Assembly: GCA_902545405.1 (NCBI GenBank)
Contig: CACCFT010000007.1
Span: 1 to 46,292 of the forward strand
DNA length: 46,292 nucleotides
Reading direction: 5' to 3'
Origin: an uncultured Pelagibacteraceae bacterium
Lineage (GTDB): Bacteria > Pseudomonadota > Alphaproteobacteria > Pelagibacterales > Pelagibacteraceae
The notes beneath the pieces were generated by a model. The model saw only the letters and a list, made by a program, of their open reading frames with translations, was not told the origin of the DNA and ran no database searches. Below, piece after piece: positions 34,668-43,492 of the stretch; within the stretch, counting starts at the first letter, position 1, and the number at the start of each line of letters is the position of its first letter. A program made the translations under genes and the position numbers.

Positions 34668-36859
34668 TAGCTATCCATATACTTCTTTAACCAATATTTA
34701 TGTGCATCTGCCAATTCTTCAATAGGCAAATTGATGTCATCTTTATACACGATGGATTGTCCATTAACTGTCCCTAATTCATCGAAATGTACAGAATATT
34801 TGTTTAAAATATCATTTACTTTCTTCAAACTATTTTTAGGTATTTCGATAATATAACGAGCCTGATCTTCACCAAAAAAATATTCATATTTATTTGTTAA
34901 ACCCTTAAGTGTATTAATTTTTATTCCTTTTTTTCCTTTAATACACATTTTTGATACTGCGATTAAAATTCCGCCTAATGATACATCGTGGCAGCTCACA
35001 ATAAGATTTTTTCTAGCTAAATCTAATACAGTCTCACCAATGTTTTTTTCATTAAATAAATTAACTGTTGGTGGTGGACCTTTTTTTTCATTTAATATCT
35101 CTCTTGCAAAAATACTTTGATCTAAATGCCCATCAGTTTTACCAACTACATAAACTAAGTTTCCTTCAGTTTTAAAATCCATTGTAAGCATTTGTTGATA
35201 GTCAGAGATTAGTCCAACACCTCCAATTGTTGGCGTAGGCTTGATACCTTTATCTTTTGTTTCGTTATAAAATGATACATTCCCAGATACGACTGGAAAA
35301 TCTAGATACTTGCTTGCTTCTGTAATTCCTTCAACACATTCTACAAATTCACCCATATTTTTTTCTTTTTCTGGGTTTCCGAAGTTTAAACAATTCGTAA
35401 TAGCAATAGGTTTAGCTCCTACCGAAATAAGATTTCTATAGCTCTCACAAACTATTTGTTTTCCTCCAGTTAATGGATGCGAGAAACAATATAATGCAGA
35501 AGAATCTACTGATGCGGCTACCGCTTTATTAGTCCCATGAACTCTTACAACGCCAGCATCACCACCAGGTTTTTGAATTGTATCACCCATTACTGTATGG
35601 TCGTATTGATCCCATATCCACTTTTTATCTGAAATATTTGAATTACTTAAAATTTTCTTTAGACAATCCGACAATTTTAAAGATTTAAATTCGTCTTTAT
35701 CAAATTTTAATTTTTGGGGTAATTTAGTTTTTTTCCAAGGACGATCATATATCGGAGCATTTTCAGCAAGCAGATCAATTGGTATTTCAGCAACTTTTTT
35801 ATTATCAAATATTAATTCTATTTTTTTTGAATTTGTTGTTTTACCTATAACTGCAAAATCTAAGTTCCATTTATCAAATATTTTCTTAGCGTGATCTTCT
35901 TTACCTTTTTCAAGAACAATGAGCATTCTTTCTTGGCTTTCAGACAACATTATTTCGTAAGGTGTCATTTTTTCTTCTCTACATGGAACCTCACTTAGAT
36001 TTAATTCAATTCCAAGATTTCCTTTTGAGGCCATTTCAACACTAGAAGAAGTTAATCCTGCTGCACCCATATCTTGAATAGCAATAATTGAATTATCAGC
36101 CATTAATTCTAAGCATGCTTCAAGTAATAGTTTTTCAGTAAATGGGTCCCCAACTTGAACTGTTGGTTTTTTTTCTTCAATTTTGTCATCGAATGTTGCG
36201 GAAGCCATACTGGCACCATGAATTCCATCTCTCCCAGTTTTTGAACCTACGTATATTACTGGTTTATCTAATCCAGCTGCTTTTGAGTAAAAAATCTTGT
36301 TTTTATTTACTAACCCAAGTGTCATGGCATTTACTAATATATTTCCATTGTAAGACTCATCAAAAGTTGTTTGGCCAGCAATAGTTGGAACTCCAATACA
36401 ATTTCCATATCCACCTATGCCTTTAACAACTCCTCTTAATAGGTTTCTTGTTTTTTTATGTTGTGGTGAACCAAAATGAATTGAATTTAGATTTGCTATT
36501 GGTCTTGCTCCCATTGTAAATACATCCCTCATGATCCCACCAACTCCAGTTGCCGCACCTTGATAAGGTTCAATAAACGAAGGGTGATTGTGGCTTTCAA
36601 TTTTGAATACTATTGCATCATCATCTCCAATATCAATAACACCAGCATTTTCTCCAGGTCCTTGGATGACCTGTTTTCCTTTTGTGTGCATTTTTTTTAA
36701 ATGTTTTCTTGAGGACTTATAAGAGCAGTGTTCGTTCCACATTGCAGAAAATATTGCAAGCTCAGTTAAATTAGGTGTTCTATTAAGAAGTTCACATATT
36801 TTAGAAAATTCTTCTTTTTTTAATCCGTGGTCTATTGCAACTGCTTCTGTGACTTCCAT
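34667..36859 (-). CDS. purL: Phosphoribosylformylglycinamidine synthase subunit PurL
   Basis: A 730-residue small-type PurL, the synthetase subunit of the three-part FGAM synthase. Typical segments are SAMWNEHCSYKSSRKHL near residue 40-56, the ATP site KIESHNHPSFIEPYQGAATGVGG near 91-113, and QDMGAAGLTSSSVEMAS near 263. It lacks the fused glutaminase domain; PurQ and PurS are encoded just upstream. Adjacent genes overlap by one base (purQ stop and purL start). It acts in step 4 of purine synthesis. Confidence 0.97.
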   Translation of the reverse strand: MEVTEAVAIDHGLKKEEFSKICELLNRTPNLTELAIFSAMWNEHCSYKSSRKHLKKMHTKGKQVIQGPGENAGVIDIGDDDAIVFKIESHNHPSFIEPYQGAATGVGGIMRDVFTMGARPIANLNSIHFGSPQHKKTRNLLRGVVKGIGGYGNCIGVPTIAGQTTFDESYNGNILVNAMTLGLVNKNKIFYSKAAGLDKPVIYVGSKTGRDGIHGASMASATFDDKIEEKKPTVQVGDPFTEKLLLEACLELMADNSIIAIQDMGAAGLTSSSVEMASKGNLGIELNLSEVPCREEKMTPYEIMLSESQERMLIVLEKGKEDHAKKIFDKWNLDFAVIGKTTNSKKIELIFDNKKVAEIPIDLLAENAPIYDRPWKKTKLPQKLKFDKDEFKSLKLSDCLKKILSNSNISDKKWIWDQYDHTVMGDTIQKPGGDAGVVRVHGTNKAVAASVDSSALYCFSHPLTGGKQIVCESYRNLISVGAKPIAITNCLNFGNPEKEKNMGEFVECVEGITEASKYLDFPVVSGNVSFYNETKDKGIKPTPTIGGVGLISDYQQMLTMDFKTEGNLVYVVGKTDGHLDQSIFAREILNEKKGPPPTVNLFNEKNIGETVLDLARKNLIVSCHDVSLGGILIAVSKMCIKGKKGIKINTLKGLTNKYEYFFGEDQARYIIEIPKNSLKKVNDILNKYSVHFDELGTVNGQSIVYKDDINLPIEELADAHKYWLKKYMDS

Positions 36860-37542
36860 TATTTAAAATTATCTAAAATATTTTTGAAAAATAATGAACC
36901 ATCTTCACCTGATAAATATTTATCTATCATTCTCTCAGGATGTGGCATCATTCCAAGAACATTTTTATTATTATTAAAAATTCCAGCTATATTTTTAATT
37001 GCTCCGTTTGGATTAGTTGTTTCATTTTCTGTACCATCTTCTCCACAATACGTTACAGCTATTTGATTATTATCCTCTAATGATTTTAATTCATCATTGC
37101 TGCAAAAATAGTTTCCCTCGTTGTGTGCAATGTGAAGTTCTAAAACATCCTTTTTTAAATCTTTAAAATATTTATTTTGTTTATCTCTAACTTTTACATA
37201 GACATTGCTGCATATAAAATTAAGAAACTTATTTTGTTGTAAAATTCCATTTAGTAGGCCTGTTTCAGTTAATATTTGAAATCCATTGCAAATTCCCAGA
37301 ACTAACCCCCCTGAATTAGCAAAATCAATTACTGATTTTATAATTTTTGATTTAGAAGCAATACTTCCACATCTTAAATAATCACCATATGAAAAGCCAC
37401 CCGGCAATACTATCAAATCTGATTTTGGAATAGATTTATCATTGTGCCAAACCATTTGATTTTTAAAGCCAAATTTTTTTAGAGCCACATCCATGTCTCT
37501 ATCACAATTTGATCCTGGAAAAATAATGACTGATGATCTCAT
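36859..37542 (-). CDS. purQ: Phosphoribosylformylglycinamidine synthase subunit PurQ
   Basis: A 227-residue class I glutamine amidotransferase supplying ammonia to PurL. The nucleophile cysteine is in LVLGICNGFQIL near residue 85, and the catalytic His/Glu pair is in MMPHPERM near 203. The N-terminal IIFPGSNCDRD and GGFSYGDYLRCG segments are PurQ-specific. It lies 3 bases after purS. Confidence 0.96.
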   Translation of the reverse strand: MRSSVIIFPGSNCDRDMDVALKKFGFKNQMVWHNDKSIPKSDLIVLPGGFSYGDYLRCGSIASKSKIIKSVIDFANSGGLVLGICNGFQILTETGLLNGILQQNKFLNFICSNVYVKVRDKQNKYFKDLKKDVLELHIAHNEGNYFCSNDELKSLEDNNQIAVTYCGEDGTENETTNPNGAIKNIAGIFNNNKNVLGMMPHPERMIDKYLSGEDGSLFFKNILDNFK

Positions 37543-37545
37543 TTA

Positions 37546-37779
37546 TTAAACTATTTTGTAATCCTCAATAACAAGATTGGCCAATAGCTTTTTACACATA
37601 TCATCTACTAAAGACTTTGCTTTTTTTTCATCTTTCTCTTTAACTTCAATTTCAAAATATTTACCTTGTCTTACATCTTCTACATTCCCAAAGTTCATTC
37701 CATTAAGTGTTTGTTGAATAGCCTTTCCTTGAGGATCTAAAACTCCGTTTTTAAGAGTTACTATTACTTTAATTTTCAT
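37546..37779 (-). CDS. purS: Phosphoribosylformylglycinamidine synthase subunit PurS
   Basis: A 77-residue protein with the PurS pattern VIVTLKNGVLDPQGKAIQ at its start and VRQGKYFEIEV in the middle. PurS bridges PurL and PurQ in the three-subunit FGAM synthase. It overlaps the purC stop by one base and is followed by purQ after 3 bases. Confidence 0.95.
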   Translation of the reverse strand: MKIKVIVTLKNGVLDPQGKAIQQTLNGMNFGNVEDVRQGKYFEIEVKEKDEKKAKSLVDDMCKKLLANLVIEDYKIV

Positions 37780-38564
37780 TACTTCTTTCTAATCTTTACT
37801 GCTTGTGGCTTGGTGTATTTTAATGGTCTTATATTTGATTGTTCATGAAGTATATCTAATCTTCTAGCAACTTCTTGATAAGCCTCAATTAGATTACCAA
37901 GGCCTTTTCTAAACCTATCTTTATCTAATTTTTTATCACTATTTATGTCCCATAGTCTGCATGTGTCTGGACTTATTTCATCTGCAAGCATGATCTCTTT
38001 TTTTCCATTTTTTTCATATCTTCCAAATTCTACTTTAAAATCTACAAGTTTAATTCCAACACCCCTAAACATACCTTGAAGAAAATCGTTAATTCTATTT
38101 AGTTCTTTATTAATTATTTTTAATTCATCTTTTTCCATCCACTTAAAAGCCAAAATGTGTTCAGTACTTACTAAGGGATCTCCTAAATCATCATCTTTTA
38201 AGCAATATTCTATTAATGGACTATCTAAGACTGTCCCATCTTCAATACCCAATCTTTTAGTTAATGAACCAGTTGCAATGTTTCTTACAACAAATTCAAT
38301 AGGTATAATTTCAACATGCTGAACGAGTTGCTCTCTCATATTTAAACGTTTTACTAAATGATTTTTGATACCAACATTATTTAATTGAGTTAATATATGT
38401 TCAGATATTCTATTATTTAAAATTCCTTTACCATCCATTACAGCTTTTTTTTGATTATTAAATGCAGTTGCATCATCTTTGAAATGTTGGATAACATATT
38501 TTTTATCATTACTTGCAAAAATTATTTTTGCTTTACCTTCGTATAATTTTTTTCCTTTTTTCAT
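37779..38564 (-). CDS. purC: SAICAR synthetase
   Basis: A 261-residue ATP-dependent enzyme that joins aspartate to CAIR. Segments KLYEGKAKIIF at 5-16, PIEFVVRNIATGSLTKRLG near 92-110, LVDFKVEFGR near 177, and LADEISPDTCRLWD near 197-210 are PurC signatures. Its start overlaps the purB stop by one base, as part of the run purB-purC-purS-purQ-purL. Confidence 0.97.
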   Translation of the reverse strand: MKKGKKLYEGKAKIIFASNDKKYVIQHFKDDATAFNNQKKAVMDGKGILNNRISEHILTQLNNVGIKNHLVKRLNMREQLVQHVEIIPIEFVVRNIATGSLTKRLGIEDGTVLDSPLIEYCLKDDDLGDPLVSTEHILAFKWMEKDELKIINKELNRINDFLQGMFRGVGIKLVDFKVEFGRYEKNGKKEIMLADEISPDTCRLWDINSDKKLDKDRFRKGLGNLIEAYQEVARRLDILHEQSNIRPLKYTKPQAVKIRKK

Positions 38565-39856
38565 TATTTAAATACTCTTTTAAATATATAATTTACATTT
38601 TTTAGGTGTTTGTCATATGTAAAGATTTTATCTAATCTTTTTTCACTTATTTTACCATTGATAGATTTATCATTTTTTAAAAGTGTTAATAGATTTGTAT
38701 TCTTTGCAAAACTGGCTTTCGCATGAGACTGAACCAATCTATACGCTTTCTCTCTAGCCATTCCTGACTTAGTAAGTTCTAACATTACCTCTTGAGAAAA
38801 AACAAGACCTCTTGTTAGGTTTAAATTTTTTATCATAGTTTTTGGATAAACAATCATTTTATCCAAAATTCCTGACAATCTAACTAAAGCAAAATCTAAA
38901 GTTATATTTGCGTCTGGACCAATATTTCTCTCAACACTAGAGTGAGAAATATCTCTTTCATGCCACAAAGAAATATTTTCTAAAGCTGGTATTACATAAC
39001 TTCTCACCATCCTTGCAAGTCCCGTAAGATTTTCACTTAATATTGGATTTTTTTTATGAGGCATAGCAGATGAGCCTTTTTGATCTTTTGAAAAGTATTC
39101 TTGTAATTCATAAACTTCCGATCTTTGTAAATGCCTTATTTCTGTTGCAACTCTTTCAACAGTTCCAGCAATAATCCCAAGTACTGAAAAATAATGCGCA
39201 TGCCTATCTCTTGGAATAATTTGGGTTGAAATTGGCTCAGCTTTTAATTTTAATTTTTTTGCAACATAAGTTTCGACTTTAGGATTTATATTTGCAAACG
39301 TTCCTACAGCTCCTGAAATTGCACATGTTGATACATTTTCTATTGCATCTTTTAGTCTTAATTTATTTCTTTTAAATTCTTCATAAAATGAAGCTAATTT
39401 TAGTCCAAAAGTAATTGGCTCCGCATGAATTCCATGACTTCTTCCAATGCAAGGAGTCATTTTATATTTTTTAGCCTGTTTTTTTAGAACAGATAAAATT
39501 TTATCGATATCTCTTAATAAAATGTTTCCTGATTGAACCAATTGAACATTTAAAGTTGTATCTAAAACATCAGATGAGGTCATACCTTGATGAAGATATC
39601 TTGCTTTAAGACCAGCTTGTTCTGTAATTGATGTCAAAAAAGCAATTACATCATGCTTAACTTTTGCCTCTATATCATGAATTCTTTTAACTTTGATTTT
39701 ACCTTTTTTTTTTACTAATGAAGCAACTCCTTTAGGAATAATTTTATATTTTTCCATTGCCTCAGCTGCAGCAATTTCTACATCTAGCCAAATTTTATAT
39801 TTGTTTTCTTCAGACCAAATACTGACAAGTTCTTTTCTAGAATATCTTGATATCAT
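38564..39856 (-). CDS. purB: Adenylosuccinate lyase
   Basis: A 430-residue fumarase/aspartase superfamily lyase acting twice in purine synthesis. The superfamily signature GSSAMPHKKNP is near 265-275, with HQGMTSSDVLDT near 87-98 and the catalytic-histidine segment GRSHGIHAEPITFG near 138-151. Length is standard. It overlaps map upstream and purC downstream by one base each. Confidence 0.96.
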   Translation of the reverse strand: MISRYSRKELVSIWSEENKYKIWLDVEIAAAEAMEKYKIIPKGVASLVKKKGKIKVKRIHDIEAKVKHDVIAFLTSITEQAGLKARYLHQGMTSSDVLDTTLNVQLVQSGNILLRDIDKILSVLKKQAKKYKMTPCIGRSHGIHAEPITFGLKLASFYEEFKRNKLRLKDAIENVSTCAISGAVGTFANINPKVETYVAKKLKLKAEPISTQIIPRDRHAHYFSVLGIIAGTVERVATEIRHLQRSEVYELQEYFSKDQKGSSAMPHKKNPILSENLTGLARMVRSYVIPALENISLWHERDISHSSVERNIGPDANITLDFALVRLSGILDKMIVYPKTMIKNLNLTRGLVFSQEVMLELTKSGMAREKAYRLVQSHAKASFAKNTNLLTLLKNDKSINGKISEKRLDKIFTYDKHLKNVNYIFKRVFK

Positions 39857-40626
39857 TAATTATATGGGGGCCTCGTATAACCTTTAACAGATTCTGTGAA
39901 AATTTCACATGAATCTTCTGTAATACCAACAGTATGCTCAAATTGTGCTGATAATGATTTATCTTTAGTTACTGCAGTCCACCCATCATTTAAAACTTTT
40001 GTGTCATATTTTCCATAATTTATCATTGGTTCAATAGTAAAAGTCATTCCAGGAGTTAATTCTTTACCAGTATTCTTAGATCCATAATGAAGTATATTAG
40101 GAGGTTCATGAAATACATTACTTATTCCGTGACCGCAAAAATCTCTAACAACTGAATAACCTTTGCTTTCAACATAAGATTGAATTTCAAACCCTATATC
40201 ACCAAGTTTTTTACCTGGTTGTAAAATTGATATTGCTTTCATTAGTGAGTCATAAGTTGCTTCGATTAAATTTTTTGCCTTAACAGGTACATTTCCAATT
40301 TCATACATTCTGCTTGTATCCCCATAATAATTATCTACGACTGCTGTTACATCAACATTAACCGCATCCCCATCTTCCAAAACTCTATTAGAAGGTATTC
40401 CATGACAAACTACATGATTAAGTGATGTACAAAGTGATTTTTCAAATCCTCGATAAAATAATGGGGCTGAATAGCCTCCATTATCTTTTATAAATTCATA
40501 ACCTAATTTATCTATCTTATCTGTTGATACTCCTGGTTTAATATAATCTGTAAGCATGTCTAAAGTTTTAGACGCAATCTTTCCGGCTACTCTCATCTTT
40601 TCAAATTTTTCTTTATAATCAGTCAT
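39856..40626 (-). CDS. map: Type I methionine aminopeptidase
   Basis: A 256-residue enzyme removing initiator methionine. The five metal ligands are recognisable: Asp in NVDVTA, Asp in YGDTSR, His in GHGISNVFHE, Glu in FTIEPMI, and Glu in SAQFEHTVGI. The substrate-contact histidine in VVCHGIP is present. There is no N-terminal zinc-finger extension. It overlaps the sfsA stop by 8 bases and purB by one. Confidence 0.96.
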   Translation of the reverse strand: MTDYKEKFEKMRVAGKIASKTLDMLTDYIKPGVSTDKIDKLGYEFIKDNGGYSAPLFYRGFEKSLCTSLNHVVCHGIPSNRVLEDGDAVNVDVTAVVDNYYGDTSRMYEIGNVPVKAKNLIEATYDSLMKAISILQPGKKLGDIGFEIQSYVESKGYSVVRDFCGHGISNVFHEPPNILHYGSKNTGKELTPGMTFTIEPMINYGKYDTKVLNDGWTAVTKDKSLSAQFEHTVGITEDSCEIFTESVKGYTRPPYN

Positions 40627-41305
40627 CTAAAATATTAATTTTTTTTTCAATTTTAATCTCTTTAGAACTCAGTTTGCATCTATAAGCGAGAAATTTTACT
40701 CCAGCTTTTTTTGCTTTATTGTAATTTTCAAAATAAATGTGGTCAATATCTTTTGCAATTCTAAAATTATTTATATTTTGAATTTGCGTTAAAAATAAGA
40801 CATACGGTTTGTATCCTTTTTTAATTGATTTAATTAACATATTTAGATGCTTTGTACCCCTTGATGTTACGGCATCAGGAAATTCTGCAATATCATTTTC
40901 TCTAAATAATGTAACATTCTTTACCTCTATTAAATAATTATCACATAAAAAATCAAATCTTGTATCTTCGCTAAATTTAAATTCTGGTTTGATATTTTTA
41001 ATAGTTTTAAATTCCGATATTAATTTGTTTTCTAATCCATGATTAACTATTTTGTTAGCTCTATGAGTATTTACACCAACGTATCTTTTTTTTGCTTTAA
41101 TAATTTCTAATGTAAATTTCAGTTTTCTTTTTGGATCATTATGTTTTGTGACTAAAACTTCATTATCTTGATCCAATAGGCCTTGCATAGATCCAGTGTT
41201 AGGACAATGTGCCGTTATAATCTTGTTATTTACTTTTATATCAGCGAAAAATCTTTTATATCTTTTTAATAATTTTCCTTTAATAAGGCTATTTGTAAAT
41301 TTCAT
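40619..41305 (-). CDS. sfsA: SfsA family DNA/RNA nuclease-like protein
   Basis: A 228-residue protein with SfsA features: LLKRYKRFFADI near 12-23, HCPNTGSMQGLL near 33-44, RYVGVNTHRAN near 72-82, and FDFLCDNYLIEVKNVTL near 118-134, followed by FPDAVTSRGTKHL near 142-154. The latter two contain the D...ExK-like and E/D-rich residues of a restriction-like nuclease fold. In E. coli SfsA was named for sugar fermentation stimulation; its molecular role is unsettled. It is the first gene of the minus-strand array and is divergent from the cinA-like gene with 22 bases between starts. Confidence 0.93.
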   Translation of the reverse strand: MKFTNSLIKGKLLKRYKRFFADIKVNNKIITAHCPNTGSMQGLLDQDNEVLVTKHNDPKRKLKFTLEIIKAKKRYVGVNTHRANKIVNHGLENKLISEFKTIKNIKPEFKFSEDTRFDFLCDNYLIEVKNVTLFRENDIAEFPDAVTSRGTKHLNMLIKSIKKGYKPYVLFLTQIQNINNFRIAKDIDHIYFENYNKAKKAGVKFLAYRCKLSSKEIKIEKKINILDD

Positions 41306-41327
41306 ATAGATTTACTTATATTTACAT

Positions 41328-42077
41328 ATGCAAAATAAAAAAGAGATAAATGCTGGTATTTTAATTATCGGTAACGAAGTTCTATCAGGCAGAACAAAAG
41401 ATGTTAATACAAGCACTTTGGCAATTTGGTTAAATTCATTAGGTATACCTGTTGCAGAAGTTCGTGTAATTCCTGATGATGAAAGTATTATAATAAATAC
41501 AGTAAATGAACTTAGAAAAAAACATTCATATATATTTACAACAGGAGGAATAGGGCCAACTCACGATGATATTACAGCACAATCAGTTTCTAAAGCATTT
41601 AATATTGAATACGGGTTCCACAAAGAGGCTTTTTCAATATTAGAAAATTATTATAAACCAGGTGAATTTAATGAAGGCAGACAAAAGATGGCCAAAATGC
41701 CTGTTAGTGCAAATTTAATTTTAAATCCATCTAGTGGTGCACCAGGCTTCTATGTTGAAAACGTATTTTGTCTTCCAGGAGTTCCATCAATTATGAAAGC
41801 AATGCTTGGAAGTTTAAATAATCTTTTAGTTGGTGGAGAGCCAATATTAAGCGAAACAATTAATTTAAGAACTGTTGAGAGTGAAATAGCTAAATCTTTA
41901 ACAGAGGTTCAAAATAATAATACTGAAGTTGAAATCGGAAGTTATCCATTTTTTAAAGCTGGAAAATTAGGAGTATCTATTGTTGTTCGATCAGTTGATA
42001 AAACAAAAATTGATAAATGCAATTCAGAAATTCTTAAATTTGTAAAAGATAAACAAATCGAAATAGTTGAGCGTTAA
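41328..42077 (+). CDS. CinA-like molybdopterin-binding (MoaB/Mog) domain protein
   Basis: A 249-residue protein matching the N-terminal MoCF-like domain of CinA: AGILIIGNEVLSGRTKDVNT near residues 9-28, FTTGGIGPTHDDITAQSV near 66-83, and FCLPGVPSIM near 147-156. CinA proteins of this type act as ADP-ribose pyrophosphatase or NMN-related enzymes. The C-terminal nicotinamide-nucleotide amidase domain of full-length CinA (about 400 residues) is missing, as in many alphaproteobacteria that encode the two separately. The next gene starts 3 bases after its stop. Confidence 0.87.
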   Translation: MQNKKEINAGILIIGNEVLSGRTKDVNTSTLAIWLNSLGIPVAEVRVIPDDESIIINTVNELRKKHSYIFTTGGIGPTHDDITAQSVSKAFNIEYGFHKEAFSILENYYKPGEFNEGRQKMAKMPVSANLILNPSSGAPGFYVENVFCLPGVPSIMKAMLGSLNNLLVGGEPILSETINLRTVESEIAKSLTEVQNNNTEVEIGSYPFFKAGKLGVSIVVRSVDKTKIDKCNSEILKFVKDKQIEIVER

Positions 42078-42079
42078 TT

Positions 42080-42485
42080 ATGCTTTATTTTGCTTATGGA
42101 AGTAATCTAAATCATTTTCAAATGAAAAGAAGATGTAAAGACTCAAAATTTATTAAAAAGATAAATTTAAAGGGATATACTCTTAATTTTAGAAGTAAGT
42201 ATCGTGCTGCAGATATAGAAAAGAAAAATAATTCTATTGTGCCAGGTGGATTATATGAAATATCGAAAAGTGATGAAAAAAAACTTGATATTTATGAAGA
42301 TTATCCAATTCTATATAAAAAAAATGTATTTCAAGTATTACAACAATACTGTGATGACTTATATAATGCCTAAAAAAACAATTTTTAGATATCCAACCGA
42401 AAGATATCTAAATGTTGTCAAACAAGGCTATAAAGATTGTAAATTAGATCAAAAGTATCTCAAAAAAGCTTTAGTAAATTTTTAA
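42080..42485 (+). pseudogene. Gamma-glutamylcyclotransferase-like (AIG2/GGCT) gene with a +1 frameshift at an A8 tract
   Basis: The first frame encodes 97 residues to a stop at 42373. It opens with LYFAYGSNL, the nucleotide-fold-like signature of GGCT/AIG2-like proteins, and contains the YEDYPILY segment with the likely catalytic glutamate. Before the stop, similarity moves to the +1 frame (about 42325-42485: VMTYIMPKK, then PTERYLNVVKQGYKDC), which looks like the natural C-terminus. Removing one A from the run of eight at 42317-42324 fuses both into one 134-residue protein of normal family size. It may be a pseudogene, an assembly error, or a gene restored by slippage on the A tract. Confidence 0.75.
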
Positions 42486-42488
42486 TTA

Positions 42489-43175
42489 ATGCTTTCAAAA
42501 TCTAAAATATTTTTTAAAGGTACAGCTGCTGTTTTACCTCATATGTTATCGGTTATTCCTTTTGGAATAATAACTGGAGCTATTGGTGTTGAATTAGGTT
42601 TTGATCCAATTTTGGTTTATGCAACTTCTTTAATTATCTTTGGGGGCGCTTCACAAATAATATTTATGCAACTATTGTCAGGTGGAGCCTCATCATTAGT
42701 AGCTATTACATCAGTTGGAGTAATTAATTCGAGACATTTATTGTATGGAGCAGTTTTATCCGAATATCTTGAAAAACTAAGTATTATAAAAAAATTATTT
42801 ATATCTTATTTTATTGTAGACCAAGGTTTTGCAGAGTCTAATAAGTATATAAAACAGAATAAAAATTTATCTAATCCTCATTATTATATACTTGGTACAG
42901 GTGTAACCCTCTGGTTTTGTTGGCAATTATCAACAATCAGCGGAATTATATTAGGTTCATTTATTCCTGAAGAATTGGGCTTAAAATTTGCAATTCCTCT
43001 TACCTTTTTAGCAATAATTGTAAATGATTTGAGAAAATTAGATCATGTTTTTGTGATGTTGGTATCTGGATTTGCATCATTAATTTTATTTGATGCTCCA
43101 TTCAAATCTTACATAATATTATCTCCAATAGTTGCTTTAATTGCAGCTTTTATAATGTTGAGGTTTAAAAAATGA
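42489..43175 (+). CDS. azlC: AzlC family branched-chain amino acid exporter, large subunit
   Basis: A 228-residue membrane protein with about six helices. The segments AVLPHMLSVIPFGIITGAIG near residue 14-33 and FGGASQIIFMQLLSGG near 54-69, and SRHLLYGAVLS near 85, are typical of AzlC/YgaZ. With AzlD it exports branched-chain or related amino acids. The gene follows the frameshifted GGCT-like gene by 3 bases and overlaps azlD by 4 bases, so the two subunits are coupled. Confidence 0.92.
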   Translation: MLSKSKIFFKGTAAVLPHMLSVIPFGIITGAIGVELGFDPILVYATSLIIFGGASQIIFMQLLSGGASSLVAITSVGVINSRHLLYGAVLSEYLEKLSIIKKLFISYFIVDQGFAESNKYIKQNKNLSNPHYYILGTGVTLWFCWQLSTISGIILGSFIPEELGLKFAIPLTFLAIIVNDLRKLDHVFVMLVSGFASLILFDAPFKSYIILSPIVALIAAFIMLRFKK

Positions 43176-43489
43176 CTTGGTTTTCAATTATCGTATCTGG
43201 AATTGTTACCTATTTTTCTAGAATGGCGATGGTAGCTCTAATTGATAGAGATATGCTTAACTCAAAAGTTAAAGAGGTTCTTAGCTATGTTCCTGCAGCT
43301 GTATTTCCTGCAATAATATTTCCTGGAGTATTTTTTAATGATTTTGGTTCATTTGTAGAATATTCAAATCCGAAAATTTACGGTGCAATAGTTGCATTGA
43401 TCATTGGATTTTACTCAAAAAATGTAATTGCAACTATTTTATGTGGATTGTTATCTTATTGGATAATAATTTTTTTTATTAACCAATAA
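43172..43489 (+). CDS. azlD: AzlD family branched-chain amino acid exporter, small subunit
   Basis: A 105-residue protein with three or four membrane helices. The region VLSYVPAAVFPAIIFPGV near 36-53 is the AzlD signature, and the N-terminal YFSRMA corresponds to the conserved T/S-R-x-hydrophobic element. It forms the exporter with AzlC. The ATGA overlap with azlC supports co-translation. Confidence 0.9.
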   Translation: MTWFSIIVSGIVTYFSRMAMVALIDRDMLNSKVKEVLSYVPAAVFPAIIFPGVFFNDFGSFVEYSNPKIYGAIVALIIGFYSKNVIATILCGLLSYWIIIFFINQ

Positions 43490-43492
43490 CAA

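Noticed and set aside
36142..36384. Plus-strand reading frame inside purL
   Set aside because: It lies antisense to a strongly conserved part of purL and has no recognisable protein features or ribosome binding site.
34097..41305. Purine riboswitch or PurR operator before the pur array
   Set aside because: The array is internally overlapping and its first gene, sfsA, has only 22 bases before the divergent cinA-like gene; no aptamer or operator is visible.
42237..42485. Separate small gene in the +1 frame
   Set aside because: Only its last 40 or so residues look like real protein, and these continue the GGCT-like family from the other frame; the first part is antiphase to the conserved upstream frame.
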